From Crocinitomicaceae bacterium (GTDB lineage: Bacteria > Bacteroidota > Bacteroidia > Flavobacteriales_D > Crocinitomicaceae): a stretch of DNA of 61,845 bases. Positions 31,251 to 40,859 of this stretch are shown in pieces. Numbering within the stretch: position 1 is the first letter of the stretch; each line of letters opens with the position of its first letter. Location: positions 1 through 61,845 of the forward strand of contig JAQXBM010000014.1 of assembly GCA_029252405.1 (NCBI GenBank), in the 5' to 3' direction. A program made the position numbers and the translations under genes. A model generated the notes under the pieces. The model ran no database searches and was not told where the DNA came from. It saw only the letters and a program-made list of their open reading frames with translations.

Positions 31251-32915
31251 ATGTCGCTACTCGACCGTATCGCATCGCAACAAAAATGGACTCTAGGTCT
31301 ACTCGCGCTACTGTCAGGATTTTTCTTTATTGGATTAGGACACATTCATTTATTCGATTGGGACGAGATCAACTTTGCTGAATCGGCAAGGGAAATGATC
31401 GAAAGCGACAATTACCTGCGTGTTCAAATCAACTACCTTCCTTTTTGGGAGAAACCTCCACTTTTCTTCTGGATTCAAGTGATGTCCATGAAGTTATTCG
31501 GGATTGGAGAATATGCTGCACGATTTCCAAATGCCTTGTTTGGTGCCTTTTATTTGTTCACCTTCTATTTCATCGGAAAACGTCATTTCTCTGCGAAATT
31601 TGGATTGATTTGGGCACTCGTTTTCTTTGCCTCACTCCTCCCTCATATTTATTTCAAATCGGGAATCATTGATCCAGTTTTTAATTTCTTCATTTTCTTG
31701 TCGATTTACTTCATGATTCGTGTAATCGGAAAGGATGGAAATGCCATTTGGAAGTTAGCACTGCTCTCAGGTGTTTTTTCTGCGTTGAGCGTCTTGACCA
31801 AAGGTCCTGTTGGATTTCTCCTCCTTGGATTGACACTCGCTGTATACTTGATCTATAAACGATTTAAAGTATTCCCTTCCATCAAAGGAATCTTGTTTTT
31901 TCTGATTGGTTTTGCCGCGATAATTTCCTGTTGGGTCGCCCTTGAAGTCTCACAAAATGGCTGGGACATCCTCTGGCAATTCATCGAATATCAAATTGAA
32001 TTGTTCCGTACACCTGTTGCGGGTCATGAGCAACCCTTCTACTACCATTTCATTGTTGTGGGTTTTGGATGTTTCCCGATGTCAGTGCTCGCTATCCCAC
32101 TTTTTTATCAACGAAAAGACGAAACAGCGTTGGATTTACGTCGTTGGATGCTGAGTCTGTTTTGGGTAGTACTGATTTTATTCAGCATCACAACTACTAA
32201 AATCATCCATTATTCCTCCATGACCTATGCTCCGCTTTCGTTTTTAGCGGCTTTGAGCATTTATAGAATGATAAAGGGAGAGTTGGAAATCAAGAAATAC
32301 GTGCGCATTTCATTTCTGATTGTAGGCGGAATCGTTTCATTGGCGATGTTGGCTGTCCCTGTTATTTTGATGGAGAAAAACTGGCTACTAAGTGTCACTG
32401 AAGATCCATTTGTGGTCAAATTAATTGAAAACTCACCAACTTGGACCTTCATCGATATGTTTGGTGGAATCATTTTCCTAGCTGGATTTATCGCGGGATT
32501 CATCTACCTGAGAAAGGGAAATTTGAGCAAAATGCTGGTCTCTTTAGTCGCTGGGACTGCAGTTTCATTATTGGTTGTCCTATACACCATCATGCCTAAA
32601 GTGGATCAATTGACACAGGGTGACGCGATTTCTATGTATGAGGAATTGGAAGGCAAAGATTGCTACGTAGAATCGCTTCGTAAGAGCTACGCCCAGTATT
32701 TTTATGTAAAAGCGAAACCTGGAGCCAGAACTGAGGAGCAAGATTTGGAATGGATGCTACGCGGTGATATCGACAAACCTGTTTACATCGGAACGCGTTC
32801 TAGCAGATTCTTCCTTGATGAAGTTGAAGGATTTGAAATTGTGAAGGAAAAAGGTGCTTTCAAACTATACAGGCGTCTACCGAAAGTTACGGAAGCAGGC
32901 CTACATACCCCATAA
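31251..32915 (+). CDS. GT39/ArnT-like membrane glycosyltransferase
   Basis: A 554-residue polytopic membrane glycosyltransferase (GT-C fold) with about a dozen helices. The first extracytoplasmic loop carries the catalytic acidic pair in HLFDWDEINFAESAREM, characteristic of GT39/GT83 enzymes, and the conserved YLPFWEKPPLFFWIQ segment. A periplasmic C-terminal domain of about 100 residues follows the last helix (around residue 450 onward). It likely transfers a sugar from a polyprenyl-phosphate donor to lipid A or another envelope glycan, possibly the donor made by the preceding GT2 protein. The substrate cannot be named. Confidence 0.85.
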   Translation: MSLLDRIASQQKWTLGLLALLSGFFFIGLGHIHLFDWDEINFAESAREMIESDNYLRVQINYLPFWEKPPLFFWIQVMSMKLFGIGEYAARFPNALFGAFYLFTFYFIGKRHFSAKFGLIWALVFFASLLPHIYFKSGIIDPVFNFFIFLSIYFMIRVIGKDGNAIWKLALLSGVFSALSVLTKGPVGFLLLGLTLAVYLIYKRFKVFPSIKGILFFLIGFAAIISCWVALEVSQNGWDILWQFIEYQIELFRTPVAGHEQPFYYHFIVVGFGCFPMSVLAIPLFYQRKDETALDLRRWMLSLFWVVLILFSITTTKIIHYSSMTYAPLSFLAALSIYRMIKGELEIKKYVRISFLIVGGIVSLAMLAVPVILMEKNWLLSVTEDPFVVKLIENSPTWTFIDMFGGIIFLAGFIAGFIYLRKGNLSKMLVSLVAGTAVSLLVVLYTIMPKVDQLTQGDAISMYEELEGKDCYVESLRKSYAQYFYVKAKPGARTEEQDLEWMLRGDIDKPVYIGTRSSRFFLDEVEGFEIVKEKGAFKLYRRLPKVTEAGLHTP

Positions 32916-32953
32916 TGTCCTTTAGCGTGATGTGAATTTCGGAGTAAATTCCC

Positions 32954-33523
32954 CTAATCATGCAATATCTCACTTCCAGAATAGAAAATTTCAACAGCTG
33001 TGGCACCTTTTCCATATTCCCGGAAATCAGCATCGAAATAATCAATAGAAGCTTGCTTGTCCAAAAAAGAACGGACTTCTTCCTTTAAAACACCTAGACC
33101 TACTCCATGAATAATCACCAACTTTCGGATTCTCTTGCTTTTAGCTCGTTGAAAAAACGTGCGCAGCTCCCGCATTTGCTTCATAACGATTTCGCCATTC
33201 GATAAATTAGAATGAGATTCTGTGATTTCTTCAATGTGAAGATCTATTTCCCAAACATCAACGGCTTTGCGTTTCCCAGTGAGCACTCCCTTTCGAACTT
33301 GATGCCTGATCGTTGCGTAGGACTCATCCTCATTGATAGCAACGATGTCCTCAGCATTTAAATGGTATTCTTCTCCGTGGACAGGTGCAATTTCATTCAA
33401 TCGGCATTTTTGATCGAAGCCTGAATCATCCATTACAACGACATAATCGTCACCGACAGATTGAACGACCCCACCTCCAGGTTCATTCATGAATACAATT
33501 TTTTGTCCGGGTTTATAGCGCAT
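32954..33523 (-). CDS. Smr domain protein with DUF2027-like N-terminus
   Basis: A 189-residue protein. The N-terminal part (residues 1-70, MRYKPGQKIVFMNEPGGG) resembles the small DUF2027-type beta domain seen with Smr in Bacteroidota. The C-terminal half is an Smr domain: EIDLHIEEI at the start, a helix rich in K/R, then KLVIIHGVGLGVLKEEVRSFL and the terminal GATAVEIFY. The HGxGxG loop is the nuclease-like signature. Smr domains nick DNA or RNA in MutS2-like systems and in stalled-ribosome quality control. The ATG at 33523 overlaps the end of the M50 gene by 11 bases; a GTG seven codons upstream is less likely. Confidence 0.85.
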   Translation of the reverse strand: MRYKPGQKIVFMNEPGGGVVQSVGDDYVVVMDDSGFDQKCRLNEIAPVHGEEYHLNAEDIVAINEDESYATIRHQVRKGVLTGKRKAVDVWEIDLHIEEITESHSNLSNGEIVMKQMRELRTFFQRAKSKRIRKLVIIHGVGLGVLKEEVRSFLDKQASIDYFDADFREYGKGATAVEIFYSGSEILHD

Positions 33524-34463
33524 CTGGGCTCCACATTTGTGCACCTAGAAGCGTGGATAGAATCCAAGGAGAAAGAAAAGATAAGAGCCAAAAACCGATG
33601 ATTACGATTCTAAAAAGCAGAGAAGCATCACGCTCGATTGGCGTTACTAGAACATTGTTCACTTGACTCGCCAAAACAGGCTCAGACTCCTCGCTTGAAA
33701 CTTGATTAATGAACTTTTTCAATGCCGGAGTATGTTCAAGTACTACTTCCTTTATTTTTGAGAAGTCCTTGTTGCTCAACAACTTATACGTTGTGGCGTA
33801 TTCCACACTTTCACCGTGAAGTTCTTTGTGCATTTGATACTTCTTTTGCATTGCACGAACGCGAAAAGCCATGAAAAATCCAAAGGCAATTACTACGTAA
33901 TATCTCATGTAAGCACCAACACCAATCAAAATCAGTGAGGAAATCAAAGCGAAAACAACTAAGAGCAATTCGTTTACTCTTTTTCTTACAAGAAGCTTGA
34001 ACATTTGTCCGCCGTCCAAAGGATCGATCGGTAAAAGATTAATAATGTTCAGAAGAACAAAAATCAACGCTGGACCACCTAACCACGCATTTTGTGGACT
34101 GAGACTGGCATACCAAAACAATAAGTTTCCGATTAGAATTCCAGGGAATGGACCAGCAACGAGCACTAATAAGCTTTGCTTCTGTGAATAATTCGACTTC
34201 TTTCCTTGAACGAAGGCACCCATCAATGGGATAAAGAGCATTCTAACGTTCTTGTATTTGAACACCTTCATTGCTGCGAAATGCCCCAACTCATGGATCA
34301 CTAATACAATCAAAAGGTTTACGAGAAAAAGCAACTGATCCTCAAAGAATAAAAGGAAAACCATGATGAACACCACCAACGAAAATATCGTCAATGACAA
34401 GCTACTTTTGGGAGTGTACTCCACCAAGTCAGGTTTCTCGGGGTAAAAGTCAAAATCTTGCAT
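33513..34463 (-). CDS. Site-2-type M50 membrane metalloprotease
   Basis: A 316-residue membrane zinc protease of the M50 family. HELGH at 57-61 lies in the second membrane helix, and the second motif LLPIDPLDGGQ (third ligand Asp150) lies further on in a helix. Additional helices follow, with a C-terminal cytoplasmic/extracytoplasmic polar part and a final helix. Such enzymes cut membrane-spanning regulators such as anti-sigma factors. There is no PDZ domain. It overlaps the Smr gene by 11 bases and follows hemB by 52 bases on the same strand, probably in one transcription unit. Confidence 0.88.
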   Translation of the reverse strand: MQDFDFYPEKPDLVEYTPKSSLSLTIFSLVVFIMVFLLFFEDQLLFLVNLLIVLVIHELGHFAAMKVFKYKNVRMLFIPLMGAFVQGKKSNYSQKQSLLVLVAGPFPGILIGNLLFWYASLSPQNAWLGGPALIFVLLNIINLLPIDPLDGGQMFKLLVRKRVNELLLVVFALISSLILIGVGAYMRYYVVIAFGFFMAFRVRAMQKKYQMHKELHGESVEYATTYKLLSNKDFSKIKEVVLEHTPALKKFINQVSSEESEPVLASQVNNVLVTPIERDASLLFRIVIIGFWLLSFLSPWILSTLLGAQMWSPDAL

Positions 34464-34515
34464 TCTGCACTAAAATATTGAGAAATACTGAATGTTCAAT
34501 AAAAACGAATGTAAA

Positions 34516-35481
34516 TTATGCGTTGAGAGCGAAATCTTTGGCAAAATAGGTCAAAATACCGTCCGCTCCTGCTCTTCTAATGCTGAGCAGCATTTCAGAC
34601 ATCGCCTTTTCATAATCGAGCCAACCATTTTGACTGGCAGCGTATATCATAGCGCACTCTCCACTAACATTGTAAGCAGTTACAGGCAAATTTGAGCTTT
34701 CTCTGAGCGCATGGATGATGTCCAAATAACATAACGCTGGTTTCACCATGAGCATATCCGCTCCCTCCTGCTCGTCGAGTTCCGCTTCAATCAAAGCTTC
34801 GCGCTTATTTGCAGGATCCATCTGATACGTTTTCTTGTCACCCGCTTTTGGTGCAGAATCGAGGGCATCTCGAAACGGTCCGTAAAAAGCACTGGCGTAT
34901 TTCGCAGTGTACGACATAATGCTGACATCCGAGTACGAATTCTTGTCCAAATGTTCGCGAATGTATCCAACACGACCATCCATCATATCACTTGGTCCAA
35001 GGATATCAATCCCTGCCTGAGCCTGAGCTAAGGACATTCTCGACAAAATCGGAAGCGACTCATCGTTAACTATTTTTCCACTTCTCACCAATCCATCATG
35101 TCCATCAGAAGAATACGGATCCATGGCCACATCACTCATCAATTCAATTTGCGGAAAGCGCTCTTTTATCGCTCGAATGGCATGCAAATAAAAGTTGTCA
35201 TCAGCGTAGCTATAGCTAGCAACCGTATCTTTCAAATCATCTTTCACCGCAGGAAACAGAACAAATTTATCTAAACCAGCATTCACACACTCCTCAATTT
35301 CAGGCAATAATAAATCCAATGACCAGCGATAATTTGACGGAAGTGATTTTATTTCCGTCTTAATATTCGTTCCATCTTCGATAAACAACGGATAAATTAA
35401 GTGTTCAGTCCCCAAGTTGGTTTCTGAAACCATTCTGCGAATCCCTGATGATCTCCTGTTTCTACGTGGCCTTCTGTTCAT
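34516..35481 (-). CDS. hemB: Porphobilinogen synthase (delta-aminolevulinate dehydratase)
   Basis: A 321-residue cytoplasmic enzyme that condenses two 5-aminolevulinate molecules in haem biosynthesis. The two Schiff-base lysines are visible in SYTAKYASAFYGPFRDA and MLMVKPALCY. The metal site reads DVAMDPYSSDGHDG, with Asp instead of the three zinc-binding cysteines, so this is the Asp-rich, magnesium-type form. The ATG at 35481 is chosen over an upstream TTG; an ideal -7 box lies 18 bases above. It leads a possible hemB-M50-Smr unit. Other haem genes are not in the window. Confidence 0.95.
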   Translation of the reverse strand: MNRRPRRNRRSSGIRRMVSETNLGTEHLIYPLFIEDGTNIKTEIKSLPSNYRWSLDLLLPEIEECVNAGLDKFVLFPAVKDDLKDTVASYSYADDNFYLHAIRAIKERFPQIELMSDVAMDPYSSDGHDGLVRSGKIVNDESLPILSRMSLAQAQAGIDILGPSDMMDGRVGYIREHLDKNSYSDVSIMSYTAKYASAFYGPFRDALDSAPKAGDKKTYQMDPANKREALIEAELDEQEGADMLMVKPALCYLDIIHALRESSNLPVTAYNVSGECAMIYAASQNGWLDYEKAMSEMLLSIRRAGADGILTYFAKDFALNA

Positions 35482-35499
35482 GATAATTTTTGATTGAAA

Positions 35500-35507
35500 C
35501 AAAGGTA
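35500..35507 (-). promoter_or_regulatory. -7 promoter box for hemB
   Basis: The minus strand reads TACCTTTG (perfect TAnnTTTG), giving a leader of about 14 bases to the ATG at 35481. No -33 element was found at the usual distance. Confidence 0.5.
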
Positions 35508-35572
35508 ACAATTCGTTGCGAATATCTTTTTTTTGCTATTTTAGCGGTATTGCCAAATTGCGATTTAAAAGT

Positions 35573-36481
35573 ATGAGAAAAAGCAAAATCCAAACAACTA
35601 TTTTACCAATCGTGGGAGCGGTGTTTTTGACACTTGGAATAGTTGGATGTTCTGAGGACCCAGAAGTAGATTCGAACATTGTAGATAAAGAAGTACTCGA
35701 CCTAGACGGATCTTTGAATTCTGTTTTTGACGGGAAGATATTTAGTATCCCTTCGCCTATTCAAACAGCATACCTCATTCAGGACTTGGATCTGTCTTTC
35801 GACGACTCTATGTTGAATGATAATTCGAATGTATCGAACTATGTGTCAGAATATGCGCAAGCGTTAAACCTTGGGATTTATGGAGCTGACCTCGGTTATG
35901 TCTCTATTTACGAGGAGAAAGGTGCTGCAATGCGCTATTTGACGGCAATCAAAAAGCTGACTTCTAAGCTTGGACTTGAAAGCGCATTCGATTCTGATTT
36001 CATTACTCGCTTCGAGGAAAACGGCGAAAATCAGGATTCAATGGTTGTGCTTATGTCTGATGCATTCAGTCAAGCAGATAACTTCTTAAAGAAATCAGAT
36101 AGAAAATCTGTTTCCGCTTTGGTTCTTGCCGGAGGATGGGTTGAATCACTTTACTTCTCGTGTGAATTGAACAACAAAAAGCCTTCCGAGAAAATGCTTC
36201 GTCGAATTGGAGAGCAAAAAGAAACCTTGAAAACTTTGATCGATTTGTTGACTGAGTACAACGACGAAGGAAAGAATGATGCTATTATTGCTGATTTGAA
36301 GGACTTGCTTACTTCTTTTGATAAAATTGAATTGACATACGAATACGAAGCTCCAGAGACTAACGAAAAGAAGAAATTGACGAAACTGACGCACCGCCTG
36401 ACTGTAAAAGTCTCAGATTCTGTACTAGCAGAGGTTCGCTCAAAAATTACGTCTATCAGAAATAACATTATCAAAGCATGA
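35573..36481 (+). CDS. Lipoprotein of unknown function
   Basis: A 302-residue predicted lipoprotein: signal peptide with lipobox GIVGC (Cys26), then an acidic linker (SEDPEVDSN) and an all-helical domain with conserved-looking aspartate/serine-rich patches (LALNLGIYGADLGYVSIYEE near residue 100). No family recognised. The open frame reaches upstream to 35516, but the ATG at 35573 gives the correct lipobox distance. It overlaps the next gene by four bases (ATGA) and is followed by the ABC transporter, so a three-gene operon is probable: lipoprotein, small secreted protein and ABC transporter. Confidence 0.75.
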   Translation: MRKSKIQTTILPIVGAVFLTLGIVGCSEDPEVDSNIVDKEVLDLDGSLNSVFDGKIFSIPSPIQTAYLIQDLDLSFDDSMLNDNSNVSNYVSEYAQALNLGIYGADLGYVSIYEEKGAAMRYLTAIKKLTSKLGLESAFDSDFITRFEENGENQDSMVVLMSDAFSQADNFLKKSDRKSVSALVLAGGWVESLYFSCELNNKKPSEKMLRRIGEQKETLKTLIDLLTEYNDEGKNDAIIADLKDLLTSFDKIELTYEYEAPETNEKKKLTKLTHRLTVKVSDSVLAEVRSKITSIRNNIIKA

Positions 36482-36894
36482 TTCGAATGAAAGGAATATT
36501 ATTGGTTGCATTTGGACTTTTAAGTCTTGGAGCATTTTCACAAGATTGTGACGGTATAATGAGAGAATGTAAGAAATTGCTTACAGAAGAATTCATTTCT
36601 GACGGTCAGGTTTACACGGCATTTTTGGATCGTGAAAAAGCTGAATTCAGAACAACGCTCTACGGAGGAACAACTTACCGTATTGCTTCAACTGCAGGAA
36701 ATAAAGATGATTACGCGATTTTTACAATCAAAGATCCAGAAGGACACACGTTGTTTTCAAATCGCAACTACAAGAATTCCCCATATTGGGACTTCAAAGT
36801 AGAAGAATCTATTCCGGTGATTATTGAAACTGAACTGGACTTGGATTTAAAAACGTCTGGCTGCATTGTAATGATGATTGGCTTCAAGCGCTAA
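36478..36894 (+). CDS. Small secreted protein, unknown function
   Basis: A 138-residue predicted secreted protein. Its signal peptide ends near GAFSQ-D (about residue 22); the mature protein (QDCDGIMRECKKLL) has Cys residues at the start and a lone Cys near the end (TSGCIVMMIGF), compatible with disulfide bonds, and looks beta-rich. No family recognised. The ATG overlaps the lipoprotein stop (ATGA), so translational coupling is expected; an alternative Met is three codons downstream. The ABC gene starts 24 bases after the stop. Co-occurrence with the lipoprotein and transporter suggests a shared envelope role. Confidence 0.6.
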   Translation: MIRMKGILLVAFGLLSLGAFSQDCDGIMRECKKLLTEEFISDGQVYTAFLDREKAEFRTTLYGGTTYRIASTAGNKDDYAIFTIKDPEGHTLFSNRNYKNSPYWDFKVEESIPVIIETELDLDLKTSGCIVMMIGFKR

Positions 36895-36918
36895 ACTTCT
36901 CAACATATTACTACTTGA

Positions 36919-39900
36919 ATGAGTGAACGTATACTTCGGGCATTGATGCAACTCTTTGCGATTATCGCAAAGGTCGACGATGTACAAGTAGATGCTGAAG
37001 ACGTAGATGTTGTCCCTACGATTAAGAGTTCGAAAGGGATAAAAATCATTGAAAGCTTTCTTAAATCTGAGTTAAACTCTTCTGACGTCAATAAATACCT
37101 CTCTATTTTTGAGAACTTCCTGAATGAAACACGTGGAAAACTGTTTTCCAAACGTGGAGGCGACAAGCGTACCTCACTTCAAGCGGTGAAAGTTCTTAGG
37201 ATTTGTTCTCAAATCAATGAGGAGCTCACGCAGCGTCAAAAAATCATCGTATTGGTCCGAATCCTTGAATTCATCAATACAGACAATCAACAAACGGATA
37301 AGGAACAAGACTTCGTTCAAACGGTAGCTGATGCCTTCAACGTGAGTCAAGAAGAATACAAAGCACTCTACGATCTCACAGCGACAACAGGTGACGAGCT
37401 TGTTGATGATGAGGGGCACTTCTACTACATTCCAACTGATATTTACAAATTTGATAAAGCTGAATCTTCCATTGTTGATGGTTTGGATGAGCCAATTCAC
37501 GTTGTAAACATCGATAGTATCAACACGATCTTTTTCCGGTACTACGGGATGGATGAGTTGATCATCAATGGACAAATTGTTTCTGTCGACAAGACGTATC
37601 TTTTCAATATTGGCTCTACCGTTCGTACATCGAAAAGTAACCAGATCTATTACAGTGACTTGATTTCGAAGATTTCACAATTCGATATCAGCGAAGAATT
37701 GACTTTCACTGCACGAAACATCCTTCACTCGTTTGGGACGAATCAAACAGCCATTCGTAGAATGAGCTTCTCGACCAACTCTGGTAACATGATTGGAATC
37801 ATGGGCGGTTCTGGAGCTGGAAAGACAACATTGATGAATGTCTTCAACGGGAAAGTGAAACCAACTTATGGAACGGTTGAAATCAATGGGATCAATCTTC
37901 ACGATGATGCATCGCGACTCCAGGGGTTAATTGGAAATGTTAGTCAAAGTGATCTTTTGATTGAAGAATTAAGTGTTTTCGAAAACCTGTACTTCGCTGC
38001 AAAACTATCCATGGGTGGTGAATCAGCGCAGCAAATTGCACACAAGGTTGTTCGACTTTTGTCAACAATCGGTCTGTACGAAGCAAAAGACTTAAGAGTA
38101 GGATCTCCACTCGAGAAAGTAATTTCAGGTGGACAGCGTAAACGATTGAACATTGCACTTGAGTTGATCAGAAATCCTCAGATTCTCTTTGTGGATGAGC
38201 CAACTTCTGGTTTATCGAGTAAGGATTCTGAGAACATTATGGATTTACTGAAGGAATTATCCCTTCGCGGAACCTTGGTTTTCGTGGTAATCCACCAGCC
38301 TTCCTCAACAATATTTAAGTTATTCGATCGCCTGTTGATCATGGACCAAGGCGGTCATTTAGTATACGACGGTATTCCGTTGAATGCATTGGTTCACTTT
38401 AAAACACACTCTTATCAAGGGAATGCGCACGAGCGCGAGTGTAGCTTGTGTGGTAACGTGAATCCTGAACAGATTTTCAATCTCATTGACCGAAAAATCG
38501 TTGATGAATTCGGAAATGAGACAGCTGTACGGAAAAAGTCCGCCGAAGATTGGCACTTGCTTTACCATACGCACAAAGAGGCGCAAATTGTCACACAACA
38601 TGACGAGGAGCCGGAGATCAGCACAGCTTTACCAAGTAGATTTAAGCAATTTACAAGCTACCTTACCCGCGATTTCCTCAGTAAAATCGCTAACAAGCAG
38701 TACTTAATCATCAATGGATTAATTTCACCAGTTCTTGCATTGGTACTGTCCTTTTTCACGAAGTATTTCGCTAATGATAAAGGGCAAAGCGAATATTCAT
38801 TCTACACAAACGAAAACATTCCGCAATACATCTTTATCTGTGTGATTGTCTCGATTTTCATTGGATTGGTAATTGCAGCGGAGGAAATTAACAAGGATAA
38901 AAAGATTCTTGAGCGGGAACGATTCTTGAACCTCTCAAAGAACAGTTACCTTCTTTCAAAAATCACCATTCTGTTTACGATTTCAGCGATACAATCGTTG
39001 GTATTCGTGCTCATTGCCAATTCAATCCTTGAAATTAAAGGAATGTACTTCGATTATTGGCTGATCCTCTTCTCTACTTCTTGCTTGGCGAATTTGGCTG
39101 GATTGAACATTTCGAGTGCATTCAACTCAGCGAAAGTTATATACATCATCGTTCCTTTGCTTGTCATCCCGCAATTACTATTCAGTGGGGTTATTGTGAA
39201 ATTTGATAAGCTTCACCCTTCCCTGTCGAATGCAACGAAAGTTCCGTGGGTTGGTAATGTGATGGTGTCTCGATGGTCCTATGAAGCTTTGGCCGTGGAA
39301 CAGGCAAGTAACAATCCACTGGAAACCTATTATTTCGACGCGCACGTTCGACAAAGTTCGGCTAAATGGAAAAAGGATTACTGGCTTCCTGAAGTTCGAC
39401 GCAATATTCGTTTGCTCCATTCAGACAATGAACCTGCGAAAAAAGACGTAGAATTCGCGAGAGAACTCGTGCACAATGAAATGGAACGCGAAATTTCCTC
39501 TTGGGGCCAAGACCAGCTTTCATGTGATGATTGTTTGCAGGAAATTCGAACTGGAAAAAGTGAAAGTGATTTCAAAAAAGTCTATGCTTACCTGGAGATT
39601 CTCGAAGCCACTTGGAGGGTGAAAGTCAATAAGCGTGGCGCTGAAATACAAGATATCATTGAAGGTATCGGCAAAGATGAATACATCAAATTGCGTGACG
39701 ATTATACCAACGAGAGTTTAATGAACCTCGTGACCAACAAAATGGAGGACAGTAAAATGATCATTAACAATGGTAAGATTTACCAGAATGATGAGCCCAT
39801 TTACAACATCCCAAGCAAAGAGGCTTCGTTCTTCTCTGCTCATTTCTATGCGCCTAAGAAATTCTTCTTTGGACTCTTGATTGATACGTATTGGATCAAC

Positions 39901-40035
39901 TTGATCATTATTTGGGTGATTTCCTTATTCACTTATATCGCTCTTTATTTCGATTGGCTGAAGAAATTCCTCAGGATCTCTCAAAAGCTCAGCAAGAGAC
40001 TTCGGCGCAATAAAAAATCCAATTTCGCCGACTAG
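36919..40035 (+). CDS. ABCG-type ABC transporter with N-terminal TerB-like domain
   Basis: A 1038-residue fused ABC transporter. Residues 1-150 form a helical TerB-like domain (ALMQLFAIIAKVDDVQVD at the start), followed by a beta-rich linker that may be FHA-like (about 180-250). The ATPase has Walker A GGSGAGKT (296-303), signature SGGQRKR (403-409), Walker B ILFVDE (422-427) and H-loop His459. A C-x-x-C pair follows the ATPase (CSLCGN). The ABC2-type membrane domain starts near 597 and is interrupted by a hydrophilic segment of about 190 residues (roughly 785-975), also with a CDDC motif, before the last helices. Substrate and direction are unknown. Confidence 0.85.
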   Translation: MSERILRALMQLFAIIAKVDDVQVDAEDVDVVPTIKSSKGIKIIESFLKSELNSSDVNKYLSIFENFLNETRGKLFSKRGGDKRTSLQAVKVLRICSQINEELTQRQKIIVLVRILEFINTDNQQTDKEQDFVQTVADAFNVSQEEYKALYDLTATTGDELVDDEGHFYYIPTDIYKFDKAESSIVDGLDEPIHVVNIDSINTIFFRYYGMDELIINGQIVSVDKTYLFNIGSTVRTSKSNQIYYSDLISKISQFDISEELTFTARNILHSFGTNQTAIRRMSFSTNSGNMIGIMGGSGAGKTTLMNVFNGKVKPTYGTVEINGINLHDDASRLQGLIGNVSQSDLLIEELSVFENLYFAAKLSMGGESAQQIAHKVVRLLSTIGLYEAKDLRVGSPLEKVISGGQRKRLNIALELIRNPQILFVDEPTSGLSSKDSENIMDLLKELSLRGTLVFVVIHQPSSTIFKLFDRLLIMDQGGHLVYDGIPLNALVHFKTHSYQGNAHERECSLCGNVNPEQIFNLIDRKIVDEFGNETAVRKKSAEDWHLLYHTHKEAQIVTQHDEEPEISTALPSRFKQFTSYLTRDFLSKIANKQYLIINGLISPVLALVLSFFTKYFANDKGQSEYSFYTNENIPQYIFICVIVSIFIGLVIAAEEINKDKKILERERFLNLSKNSYLLSKITILFTISAIQSLVFVLIANSILEIKGMYFDYWLILFSTSCLANLAGLNISSAFNSAKVIYIIVPLLVIPQLLFSGVIVKFDKLHPSLSNATKVPWVGNVMVSRWSYEALAVEQASNNPLETYYFDAHVRQSSAKWKKDYWLPEVRRNIRLLHSDNEPAKKDVEFARELVHNEMEREISSWGQDQLSCDDCLQEIRTGKSESDFKKVYAYLEILEATWRVKVNKRGAEIQDIIEGIGKDEYIKLRDDYTNESLMNLVTNKMEDSKMIINNGKIYQNDEPIYNIPSKEASFFSAHFYAPKKFFFGLLIDTYWINLIIIWVISLFTYIALYFDWLKKFLRISQKLSKRLRRNKKSNFAD

Positions 40036-40048
40036 CAAAATTGGATTT
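40012..40048 (-). terminator. Terminator of fabG
   Basis: An 11-bp perfect outer stem (40015-40025 with 40038-40048). On the minus strand it is followed by six T residues. It overlaps the stop codon region of the ABC transporter gene on the other strand, and is therefore inside the last codons of that gene. Confidence 0.7.
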
Positions 40049-40067
40049 CCATTCATTTTATTTCTGA

Positions 40068-40814
40068 TTACATCAACATACCTCCACAAACGTTGATCGT
40101 TTGTCCAGTAATGTATGCAGACATATCTGACGCTAAGAATACTGTCAAGTCAGCCACATCTTTAGGTGATCCACCTCTTTTCAATGGAATTGACGCTCTC
40201 CACTCTTCTACTACCTTTTGATCAAGTGCTTCAGTCATTTCTGTTTCAATGAATCCAGGAGCGATCGCATTGCAACGAATGTTACGAGAACCTAATTCCT
40301 GAGCTACTGACTTTGAGAATCCGATCAATCCTGCTTTTGAGGCTGCGTAATTCGCTTGTCCAGCATTTCCGCTCACACCTACAACAGATGACATATTGAT
40401 GATTGAACCTTTTCTAGCCTTCAACATTGGACGTTGAACAGCTTTCGTCAAGTTAAACGCTGATTTCAAGTTAACGTTCATTACTTCGTCCCACTGCTCT
40501 TCAGACATACGCATCAACAATGTGTCACGCGTGATTCCAGCATTGTTTACCAATACGTCAACAGTTCCGAATTCTGCCACTACTGCTTCAACAAGCGCTT
40601 GAGCATCATCAAATTTAGACGCATCCGATTTAAATCCTTTGGCAGCTCCACCTTTTGCAGATAATTCAACTTCCAAAGCATTTGCCTTTTCCACAGATGA
40701 AAGATACGTAAACGCAACTTTCGCTCCTTGAGCAACACATTCCTCCGCGATAGACTTACCTATCCCTCGAGATGCACCAGTAATGATGACAACTTTATTT
40801 TCAAGTAAATTCAT
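40068..40814 (-). CDS. fabG: 3-oxoacyl-[acyl-carrier-protein] reductase
   Basis: A 248-residue short-chain dehydrogenase that reduces 3-oxoacyl-ACP with NADPH in fatty acid elongation. Motifs: cofactor loop TGASRGIGKSIAEE, NNAGITRDTLLMRM, catalytic Ser in SSVVGVSGNAGQANYAASK with Tyr/Lys in YAASK, and PGFIETEMTE. The C-terminal YITGQTINVCGGMLM end is typical of FabG. A full promoter (TTTG-N18-TATATTTG) lies 16 bases upstream and a terminator downstream, so it is monocistronic. Confidence 0.95.
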   Translation of the reverse strand: MNLLENKVVIITGASRGIGKSIAEECVAQGAKVAFTYLSSVEKANALEVELSAKGGAAKGFKSDASKFDDAQALVEAVVAEFGTVDVLVNNAGITRDTLLMRMSEEQWDEVMNVNLKSAFNLTKAVQRPMLKARKGSIINMSSVVGVSGNAGQANYAASKAGLIGFSKSVAQELGSRNIRCNAIAPGFIETEMTEALDQKVVEEWRASIPLKRGGSPKDVADLTVFLASDMSAYITGQTINVCGGMLM

Positions 40815-40829
40815 TTAGTTCTTTTTTGG

Positions 40830-40859
40830 CAAATATAAGCAATGATGTGTTTGTTCAAA
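40830..40859 (-). promoter_or_regulatory. Promoter of fabG
   Basis: On the minus strand TTTG (40856-40859) and TATATTTG (40830-40837) are separated by 18 bases, the best full match to the Bacteroidota -33/-7 promoter in this window. The predicted leader is about ten bases. Confidence 0.65.
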
